Positions 1-5,410 of a stretch of 7,346 nucleotides of DNA are shown here, in pieces. The stretch lies in assembly GCA_009843005.1 (NCBI GenBank), contig VYEH01000003.1, positions 2,531 to 9,876 of the forward strand, written 5' to 3'. A program made the translations under genes and the position numbers. Under the pieces are notes generated by a model. It saw only the letters and a list, made by a program, of their open reading frames with translations, did no database searches and was not told the origin of the DNA. Source of the DNA: Pseudomonadota bacterium. GTDB lineage: Bacteria; Pseudomonadota; Gammaproteobacteria; Steroidobacterales; Rariloculaceae. Position 1 is the stretch's first letter; every line of letters begins with the position of its first letter.

Positions 1-504
1 CACGATCCCCCCGCCGGCCGAAAGCCCCGTCCAGGCGATTCGCCCGGGTGCGTACCCCTGTTCGACGAGCCAGCAGTGCGCCTGCAGGCAATCCTCGAAT
101 GCGGCCGGCCATGGATGCTCCGGAGCCCGCCGGTATTCCACCGAGAGCACGGGCCGTCCGGCGGCGCGGCCCATGCGCAGCGGGTGCTCGATAATCCGCG
201 CCGCCTCACCCGCGACATAGCCGCCGCCGTGGGCGTACAGAATCACGCGTTCGGAATCGTCCTGCGGTGGCGAGGTAATCCAGTACGCGCACACGCCATT
301 TGCATCCACCGCCGCCACATCGAATGGCACGCCCCGGTCGCGCACCAGCTTGCAGCGCATATCGGCGATTCGATTGATCGTCGCCCTCGCGGTGCGGTAG
401 TCCGCCAGATCGGATAACTGATCGTCGGCGGCGCTCAGGATCGATCGTGCTTCCTTGCTCAGGTGTGGGGGTGGGGTGACCACCTGTGTGTCTTGTGGCG
501 TCAT
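1..504 (-). CDS. Alpha/beta hydrolase, hormone-sensitive lipase (type IV esterase) family, 3' part missing
   Basis: The reverse strand reads as 168 uninterrupted codons from the ATG at 504 to the window edge, so the C-terminal part lies outside. Seen: the oxyanion-hole motif HGGGY (residues 92-96), the HSL-family block YRRAPEHPWPAAFED (124-138), and a nucleophile elbow G160-L-S162-A-G164-G. The family usually has GDSAGG, so the Asp before the serine is Leu here. The catalytic Asp and His are expected beyond the window. No signal peptide is visible, which suggests a cytoplasmic enzyme. Known for the family: hydrolysis of short-chain carboxyl esters, lactones or carbamate-like substrates. The gene is transcribed away from the aminotransferase across a 123-bp spacer, so shared control is plausible. 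Start choice: an in-frame stop lies at 532-534. A GTG at 513 is an alternative start, and neither start has a strong Shine-Dalgarno sequence. The family call is strong; the substrate is unknown. Confidence 0.9.
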   Translation of the reverse strand, partial: MTPQDTQVVTPPPHLSKEARSILSAADDQLSDLADYRTARATINRIADMRCKLVRDRGVPFDVAAVDANGVCAYWITSPPQDDSERVILYAHGGGYVAGEAARIIEHPLRMGRAAGRPVLSVEYRRAPEHPWPAAFEDCLQAHCWLVEQGYAPGRIAWTGLSAGGGIV

Positions 505-596
505 GAGTTGCACTCTGTCGCGGTTACGGAGTTACTTCACCGTCGAAATGTTCTACTCTATTGCTGTTACAAGGCTAAACTAACCGATAAGACGGC

Positions 597-615
597 AAAT
601 TTGTACTACCATTTT
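597..615. promoter_or_regulatory. Candidate GntR/FadR-type operator palindrome
   Basis: The core TTGTACTACCA (601-611) matches the FadR-subfamily GntR consensus TNGTNNNACNA at all six fixed positions. Around the centre at 606, 7 of 9 base pairs are symmetric over 597-615, including AAA/TTT flanks. It lies 12 bp before the aminotransferase ATG at 628 and within the divergent spacer. A GntR/FCD regulator is encoded in the same cluster (3085-3747). Six fixed bases occur by chance about once per 4096 positions, roughly 3% in a 123-bp spacer, so this is suggestive rather than proven. The rest of 505-627 is AT-richer than the genes. I see only weak -35/-10-like hexamers there and do not call a promoter. 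Confidence 0.5.
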
Positions 616-627
616 TGATTCTGCGGC

Positions 628-1635
628 ATGGCAACAAGAACCGGAGACATGCCATCGACCGTTGCCGGGGAAGCAGGCGTCGCTTATGTGGACGGCCGCT
701 ACCTGCCAATTGGCGAGGCTGCGATTCCCATTACCGACTGGGGGTTTATTCGCGGCGATGCCGTCTACGATGCTATCCCGTTCACCGAGGGTTTCCTGTT
801 CCGGCTTTCGGACCATGTCGAGCGGTTCGGCCTCAGCATGCGCAAGTGGCGACTGCATGTATCGCTGGGGCCGGATCGGATCACGGCGGTGGTCCATGAG
901 GTCGTGCGCCGCTCGGGCTTGCGCGACGGGCTGGTTCTGATCATGGCGACCCGGGGCGTGCCGCCGTCGCTGGGGATCCGCGATCCGGCGCGGTTCGAGA
1001 ACCGCTTTTACGCCTTCTCCCAGGTGCTCCCGCCCATCGCGGCGCCGGAACGGCTGCGCGACGGCATGAGCGTGATCGTCAGCCGGGTTCGCAGAATTCC
1101 CGAAACGAGCGTGGACTCCACCGCCAAGAACTTTCAATGGGGCGACTTCACGCAGGCTCGCCTGGAGGCCAACGACCGGGGCGCGGACAATGCGCTGCTG
1201 CTCGACCATGAAGGCAACTTGACCGAGGGTCCGGGGTTCAATGCCTTCATCGTGAGCGGCAGGGTATTGAAGACACCCGCGCATCACAGGCTGGAAGGCA
1301 TCACCCGGCGCACGGTCATGGAAATTGCGGAGCGGGCCGGTTGGCCGGTGTCGGAGACCGACATTCCGGAAGAAGAGATGAAGGCGGCGGACGAAGTCTT
1401 TCTGTGTACGTCCGCCGGCGGCATTTTCCCAGTTACCGAAATTGACGGCCAACCGGTCGCCGACGGGATCTGCGGAGAGATCACCAGCGCGATTCTCGAC
1501 CAATACTGGCGGTTGCGGGTGGACCCGGAATGGGCGGAGGCGGTGGATTACGCAACGGCTGCGAGTATTGAGCCCGGAGCCGGTGAATCGGGCGATGCCG
1601 GCCATACTGCTAAGCACAGGTCAGCGACCGGATAG
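628..1635 (+). CDS. Class IV (fold-type IV) PLP-dependent aminotransferase, (R)-amine/D-amino-acid transaminase-like
   Basis: This 335-residue cytoplasmic enzyme would transfer an amino group through pyridoxal phosphate. Seen: the Schiff-base lysine K167 in STAKNFQWGDF, the Glu of LTEG (E200) expected to contact the pyridine nitrogen, R59 in FRLSDHVERF, and the phosphate-binding-type segments GITRR (224-228) and CTSAGG (260-265). The blocks NRFYAF (125-130), the loop arginine R118 in GIRDP, and DEVFLCTSAGGIFPVT recall, from memory, fungal (R)-selective amine transaminases more than classic branched-chain enzymes. A D-amino-acid or branched-chain aminotransferase is not excluded. The last 25 or so residues (from about 310) extend beyond the usual end and are Gly/Ala/Ser-rich. 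Start: the ATG at 628 lacks a clear Shine-Dalgarno sequence. The in-frame ATG at 649 has GGAG only 2 bp ahead. Homology begins near residue 17, so either is possible. It ends 8 bp before the amidohydrolase, and the two are probably co-transcribed. Confidence 0.88.
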   Translation: MATRTGDMPSTVAGEAGVAYVDGRYLPIGEAAIPITDWGFIRGDAVYDAIPFTEGFLFRLSDHVERFGLSMRKWRLHVSLGPDRITAVVHEVVRRSGLRDGLVLIMATRGVPPSLGIRDPARFENRFYAFSQVLPPIAAPERLRDGMSVIVSRVRRIPETSVDSTAKNFQWGDFTQARLEANDRGADNALLLDHEGNLTEGPGFNAFIVSGRVLKTPAHHRLEGITRRTVMEIAERAGWPVSETDIPEEEMKAADEVFLCTSAGGIFPVTEIDGQPVADGICGEITSAILDQYWRLRVDPEWAEAVDYATAASIEPGAGESGDAGHTAKHRSATG

Positions 1636-1640
1636 GGGGG
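1634..1640 (+). promoter_or_regulatory. Ribosome binding site for the GTG-started amidohydrolase
   Basis: The purine run AGGGGGG overlaps the aminotransferase TAG (1633-1635) and ends 3 bp before the GTG at 1644. The spacing is short, but no later start is viable: the next in-frame ATG is residue 100, which would remove the signal peptide. The overlap with the upstream stop suggests translational coupling. Confidence 0.55.
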
Positions 1641-1643
1641 ACT

Positions 1644-2996
1644 GTGCGAGGAGCTTCGAAAATTGTGTTGCTTTGGGTGGCCGGCAACCTCTGCCTGGCC
1701 ACACACCCGGGTGTTGCCCAGGATCTCCTGATCACCAATGCGCGCATCGTGGTTGGCAACGGAGAAACCATCGCCGAGGGCAGTATTTCCGTCGCGGACG
1801 GGAACATCGTTTCGGTGTCGGACGGCACGGATGCGACGCCGGATGCGGAGGTGTCGGATGCTGCGGTGTCAGGCGGCGCGGATCCGGACGCCGTAGTTAC
1901 GGGTGACGAAGCAATCGAAGAGGTGATCGATGCCCGGGGCATGACGGTGCTGCCCGGATTCATCGATACCCACGTGCACACGATGGCTGTTGCCGAGGGT
2001 TTGACCGATGAAGCTGCCCTGGCTGCCTATATCGAGGACGAACTGCCGCACATGCTCGGGCAGATGCTGGCGGCCGGCGTGACGACCGTACTCGATACGG
2101 GCGCACATTTTCCTGCCGTGATCGAGGTACGCGAAGCCCTCGCTGCAGGGCGGCTGGCCGGCCCGCGGCTGTTGGCGGCGGGACCCGCTTTCAGCGCTCC
2201 CGCGGGCCACCCGGCCGCCTCGATTTGCCGGGACAATCCATTTTGCCTGGAGCACCTCACTGTCGTGGTTGACGATCCCGACTTCGCGCGGACCAGTGTG
2301 GCGGCGTTGGCGGAAGCGGGCGTGGATGTCATCAAGGCGGTCCATCAGGCCGGAGCCCATCTCCCCGTCATCAGCGATGAAGTGATCGGGGCGATGGCCG
2401 AGGAGGCCGAAGCGCGAAACGTACCCTTCTACGTGCACGGCACGTTCTTCTCCGGCATGGTCAGGGCCGCTGAGCTCGGGGTCGATGGCTTCGTTCACGT
2501 CCCATGGAGGGACCGGGCCGATGCCCCGACATCGGAGGCGGTGTTCGCGTCCGCCGGCATTCCCATCGCCACCACGGTCTCGCTCCACGACAGCTTCGTG
2601 GATGCCGAGGGCATCAAGCGAACGGTGATGGGCGGCACGTTTCCGCCGGCCCAGGATGGCGATCGCGCGCAGGCGGTGGCCAACGCGGGGGTACTTTCCG
2701 ACGCCGGCGTCTCGCTCGCGTTCGGGACGGACCAGCAGCGGGCCCGGCCGTATCCGCAAGCGGTCCTCGGCGAAGCGCGCGCGCTTGCGGAGGTAATGAC
2801 GCCGGAACAGGTGATCGCGGTCCTGACCCGCAACGCAGCCGAGTTCCTGAATCTGGGCGAGGAACTCGGTACGCTGGAGGCTGGCAAGTACGCGGACATG
2901 GTCATTCTGGATGGGGACCCGCTCGCGGACATCTCCCGAATCGCCAACGTTGCCGTCGTCGTTCAGGCAGGCAGGATCGTGGTGGATGCACGGTAG
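1644..2996 (+). CDS. Exported metal-dependent amidohydrolase (imidazolonepropionase/prolidase-like)
   Basis: This 450-residue enzyme of the amidohydrolase superfamily would hydrolyse amide or related C-N bonds with a metal centre. Seen: a Sec signal peptide (basic RGASK, hydrophobic core at about 7-19, likely cut after GVA at residue 25), so it acts in the periplasm or outside. The metal motif GFIDTHVHT gives H110 and H112. K231 in DVIKAVH is the candidate carbamylated lysine. H265 (FYVHG) and H285 (GFVHVPW) follow, and D363 lies in FGTDQQ. The C-terminal GTLEAGKYADMVILDGDP is typical of this superfamily, so the full catalytic set appears intact. Odd: residues about 60-90 form an acidic Asp/Ala/Val/Ser-rich insertion where relatives usually have a short turn, and it contains a DAEVS-DAAVS duplication. 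The GTG start is supported by the signal peptide. It follows the aminotransferase by 8 bp, and an 88-bp gap separates it from the regulator. The substrate is unknown; dipeptides, acyl-amino acids or cyclic imides are all possible for relatives. Confidence 0.9.
   Translation: MRGASKIVLLWVAGNLCLATHPGVAQDLLITNARIVVGNGETIAEGSISVADGNIVSVSDGTDATPDAEVSDAAVSGGADPDAVVTGDEAIEEVIDARGMTVLPGFIDTHVHTMAVAEGLTDEAALAAYIEDELPHMLGQMLAAGVTTVLDTGAHFPAVIEVREALAAGRLAGPRLLAAGPAFSAPAGHPAASICRDNPFCLEHLTVVVDDPDFARTSVAALAEAGVDVIKAVHQAGAHLPVISDEVIGAMAEEAEARNVPFYVHGTFFSGMVRAAELGVDGFVHVPWRDRADAPTSEAVFASAGIPIATTVSLHDSFVDAEGIKRTVMGGTFPPAQDGDRAQAVANAGVLSDAGVSLAFGTDQQRARPYPQAVLGEARALAEVMTPEQVIAVLTRNAAEFLNLGEELGTLEAGKYADMVILDGDPLADISRIANVAVVVQAGRIVVDAR
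1842..1871 (+). repeat. Two imperfect 15-bp tandem units inside the amidohydrolase gene
   Basis: Unit 1 (1842-1856) and unit 2 (1857-1871) match at 12 of 15 positions and are in frame, encoding DAEVS and DAAVS. A further GATGCG lies just upstream at 1830-1835, with acidic GGADPDAVV coding sequence after. This looks like local slippage expansion within a surface loop of the N-terminal beta-sandwich part of the enzyme. Confidence 0.7.
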
Positions 2997-3031
2997 ATTG
3001 ACTGATGAAGATAGGCTACGGTGGCGTTTGA

Positions 3032-3050
3032 AATTGCCTGCAGACCAATT
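3032..3050. promoter_or_regulatory. Inverted repeat upstream of the GntR gene, possible autoregulatory site
   Basis: The arms AATTG (3032-3036) and CAATT (3046-3050) are perfectly complementary around a 9-base spacer. The right arm is also inside the 8-bp palindrome CCAATTGG (3045-3052). The arms resemble the outer half-sites of PdhR/FadR-type operators (AATTGGT-N3-ACCAATT), but the spacing is 2 bp too long and the inner bases do not match. It lies 34 bp before the GTG of the regulator, in the 88-bp gap 2997-3084, where I see no clear promoter. Short repeats like this arise by chance, so confidence is low. Confidence 0.25.
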
Positions 3051-3084
3051 GGCGGATTAAACAGCAAGGAACGAGAGAACTCAC

Positions 3085-3747
3085 GTGGCCACAGCGAAGG
3101 AAATAGCCTACGAACTCATCCGCAATTCCATCTTCTCCGGGAAGTTCCAGCCCGGTCATCAGCTCAAGGAAGAGGAACTGGCCGGATTGCTCAACGTGAG
3201 CCGCACCCCGGTGCGCGAAGCGCTGCGCCAGTTGGCGGACCAGGGGCTCATCGAGATCCGTGCGAATCGGCGCTCCTACGTTGCCGACGTCAGCGAAGCC
3301 CAGTTCGAGGAACTGATGGATATCCTGTCGTTCCTGGAGAGCTACAGCGCCCGTCGGGCGGCCCGGAGAATCTCGAAGGAGGAGCTGGACGAACTCAAGC
3401 AGATCAACGCCGAAATCGAACGGGCTGTTGACGACGATCCACATTTCCTGCAGCTCAACTCGAAGTTCCACCGGGCCATTCATCGCGCCGCCGGAAGCCA
3501 CAAGCTTTACGAACTGATCGACCGGATCATCGACTTCCATCACAACCTCTACTTCAAGTTCGGCCAGATACCCGCCAGGCACAATCCGCTGAGCGTGACC
3601 GAACACCAGAACATCATCGAGGCGCTCGAGGACGGTGACGAGGAGTACGCCGCGCTGATGATGAGGGCTCACAACGAGTCGGTGCGTCGGGCGTTTCGCC
3701 AGTACTGGAGCGAGCGGGGCAAACTACCGGACGCCGAGAGCGCTTGA
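3085..3747 (+). CDS. GntR-family transcriptional regulator, FCD (FadR/VanR) subfamily
   Basis: This 220-residue DNA-binding regulator would bind operators as a dimer and respond to a small organic acid or similar ligand. Seen: an N-terminal winged helix (about 5-70) with the GntR hallmarks FQPGHQLKEEELAGLLNVSR and TPVREALRQLADQGLIEI, then wing residues NRRSYVADVS. An all-helical FCD ligand domain follows (about 73-210). Its candidate metal site is N125, H129 (FHRAIH), H174 (EHQNIIEAL) and H196 (RAHNES). The spacing fits the family pattern, but the first ligand is Asn rather than the more usual Asp. The GTG start fits the beginning of the HTH homology. AAGGA lies rather far upstream (3066-3070), with GAGAG nearer. 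It lies mid-cluster, 38 bp before the sulfatase, so it probably controls these genes. The palindromes at 597-615 and 3032-3050 are candidate targets. Activator or repressor cannot be told. Confidence 0.93.
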   Translation: MATAKEIAYELIRNSIFSGKFQPGHQLKEEELAGLLNVSRTPVREALRQLADQGLIEIRANRRSYVADVSEAQFEELMDILSFLESYSARRAARRISKEELDELKQINAEIERAVDDDPHFLQLNSKFHRAIHRAAGSHKLYELIDRIIDFHHNLYFKFGQIPARHNPLSVTEHQNIIEALEDGDEEYAALMMRAHNESVRRAFRQYWSERGKLPDAESA

Positions 3748-3785
3748 CGGTGCCCCGACGCCTCCACCACATGTCGCGGTGAGCC

Positions 3786-5408
3786 ATGCCGGCCAGAACC
3801 GACTCCGCACGGCCCAATTTCCTTTTCTTCTTCACCGACCAGCAGCGTTGGGATCACGTCGGTTATGCCGGCAACCCGGTGCTCAGGACACCGAATATCG
3901 ACAGGATTGCCGGCGGGGGATCCTGGCTGTCCCGGTTTTACGTGTCGTCGCCTACTTGCATGAGCAACAGGGCGACGTTCATGACCGGGCGCATCCCCCG
4001 CGTCAACGGGGTGCGCTACAACGGCATACCGCTGGATCTCGATTCCGTCACCTTTGTCGACCTGCTCCTGGCGGCGGGGTACCGCACGGCGCTCATCGGC
4101 AAGAGTCATCTGCAGGGCATGACGTCGGAGGCGGCCAAGGCGCCGCGGGAAGCGTATCCCGAAGGGCTCGCTCCGCCGCCGGATGAGTTGGCGGAGGCGC
4201 GGCGGACGGCCTACACGCGGGCGGACTACGCGTGGGAGATGAGCCAGGAATGGACCCGGCCCGGTCACGCGGAAAGCATCCGCACCCCGTTCTACGGGTT
4301 CGAGGACGTGATCTTCTGTCTCGGCCACGGGGATCTTGTGACGGGGCATTACTCCGCCTGGCTCGAGAGCAGGGCGCCGGGGATCAATCTTCAACCCGGG
4401 CTGGCGGGCGCGCGAACCTTCAGCGAAGTGCGCGCCGCGCAGGTCTACCAGCCCGCCATCCCCGAGGAACTCTACCCGACCCGGTTCATCGAGGAAGAGA
4501 CCGTGCGCTGGCTCGAGCGTCACGCCGAAACCGGTCGGGACCGGCCGTTCTTTCTGCAGTGCTCGTTTCCGGACCCGCACCATCCGTTTACTCCGCCGGG
4601 GCGCTATTACTCGATGTACGATCCGGAGGAGGTCGAGCTTCCGCCGTCGTTCCATACCCCGACGAGGGATGCGACGCCGCCGCAGGCGAGGCTCTGGGAG
4701 GAGTTCGAGCGCGGTGCGGAATCCACGCGCTGGACGTATCCCTTCGTCACCGGAGAACCGCAGGCGCGCGACATTCTGGCCAAGACCTATGGCCAGATCG
4801 CCATGATCGACGATGCCGTGGGCGCCGTTCTCGACGCGCTGGAGCGGGCCGGCCTGGCCGGCAACACGGTCGTGTGTTTCCTGTCCGATCACGGGGAGTA
4901 CCTGGGCGATCACGGCCTGATGCTCAAGGGGCCCATGCAGTACCAGAGCGTCGTGCGCACGCCCTTTGCCTGGCGCGATCCGGATCCGGCGTACAATCGC
5001 GGGCAACTGGACGAACTCGGATCGACATCGGACCTGGCGCGAACCGTGCTGAGCCGGGCAGGGCTGAGGCCATATAACGGGGTGCAGGGTGTGGACCTCT
5101 GCCCGCTGCTCAGGGGCGAGGGGGCCGTCCGGGACCGGGTGCTGGTGGAGTACACCACGCAGTATCCGTACTTGGGATTTGACGACCTGGTGACGGTCTC
5201 GACGCTGATCGACCACCACTGGCGGATTTCCGTCTGGCAGAACCGGGACTGGGGCGAACTGTACGATCTCGCCGCGGACCCCCATGAATTGAACAACCTG
5301 TGGTCGGACCCGGCCGAGGCCCCGGACAAGGAGGCAATCTTGGTCAAACTCATCCACGCTATTCAGAATCACGCCGACACGTCGCCGTGGCCGCTCTCGG
5401 TTTCCTGA
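3786..5408 (+). CDS. Sulfatase / phosphonate monoester hydrolase family enzyme (alkaline phosphatase superfamily)
   Basis: This 540-residue hydrolase would act on sulfate esters or phosphonate/phosphate mono- or diesters with a divalent metal and a formylglycine nucleophile. Seen: NFLFFFTDQQRWDHVGY at the N-terminus (D18 metal ligand, with Gln next as in many phosphonate hydrolase-like members). The formylglycine region is C58-M-S60-N-R62-ATFMTGR. GKSHL supplies K106 and H108, PDPHHPF supplies H264/H265, and LSDHGEYLGDHG supplies D368 and H369. LKGPM has K381, and the C-terminal LYDLAADPHELNNLW is typical of the family. Odd: the maturation motif normally reads C-x-P-x-R, and here Pro is Ser. 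The other catalytic residues look intact. No signal peptide is visible, so it is probably cytoplasmic, unlike many sulfatases. A weak GGTGAG sits 2 bp before the ATG, and no other start upstream or nearby is in frame. The stop is 2 bp before the first transporter, so the substrate may be what that transporter imports. Sulfatase versus phosphonate hydrolase cannot be settled here. Confidence 0.92.
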   Translation: MPARTDSARPNFLFFFTDQQRWDHVGYAGNPVLRTPNIDRIAGGGSWLSRFYVSSPTCMSNRATFMTGRIPRVNGVRYNGIPLDLDSVTFVDLLLAAGYRTALIGKSHLQGMTSEAAKAPREAYPEGLAPPPDELAEARRTAYTRADYAWEMSQEWTRPGHAESIRTPFYGFEDVIFCLGHGDLVTGHYSAWLESRAPGINLQPGLAGARTFSEVRAAQVYQPAIPEELYPTRFIEEETVRWLERHAETGRDRPFFLQCSFPDPHHPFTPPGRYYSMYDPEEVELPPSFHTPTRDATPPQARLWEEFERGAESTRWTYPFVTGEPQARDILAKTYGQIAMIDDAVGAVLDALERAGLAGNTVVCFLSDHGEYLGDHGLMLKGPMQYQSVVRTPFAWRDPDPAYNRGQLDELGSTSDLARTVLSRAGLRPYNGVQGVDLCPLLRGEGAVRDRVLVEYTTQYPYLGFDDLVTVSTLIDHHWRISVWQNRDWGELYDLAADPHELNNLWSDPAEAPDKEAILVKLIHAIQNHADTSPWPLSVS

Positions 5409-5410
5409 TC

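Noticed and set aside
76..417. Plus-strand frame of 113 codons at the left edge
   Set aside because: It is antisense to the alpha/beta hydrolase, whose HGGGY and GLSAGG motifs show the true reading direction.
541..600. Weak promoter-like hexamers on both strands in the divergent spacer
   Set aside because: The best -35/-10 pairs match the consensus only poorly, so no promoter is called despite the AT-rich setting.
580..1617. Long open frame on the minus strand (345 codons)
   Set aside because: It lies antisense to the aminotransferase, whose catalytic motifs are intact, and its translation is Arg/His/Pro-rich with no recognisable domain. It is typical of a GC-rich shadow frame.
1869..2759. 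Minus-strand frame of 296 codons
   Set aside because: It is antisense to the core of the amidohydrolase, including its metal-binding residues, and has no recognisable motif of its own.
2997..3084. Possible terminator hairpin after the amidohydrolase
   Set aside because: The pairing available around AATTGCC and GGCGGATT needs a bulge, is short, and is not followed by a T-run.
3771..3782. Three-codon mini reading frame (ATG TCG CGG TGA) just before the sulfatase
   Set aside because: It is too short to support, with no ribosome binding site. It probably occurs by chance.
3669..5372. Very long open frame on the minus strand (567 codons)
   Set aside because: It mirrors the sulfatase gene, has an Arg/Pro/His-rich composition and no family motifs. 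High GC content explains its lack of stops.
5300..5410. Upstream start extending the first transporter by 37 residues
   Set aside because: It would overlap the sulfatase C-terminus by 109 bp and add a hydrophilic Gly-rich tail not expected in this family. The ATG at 5411 fits the family N-terminus.
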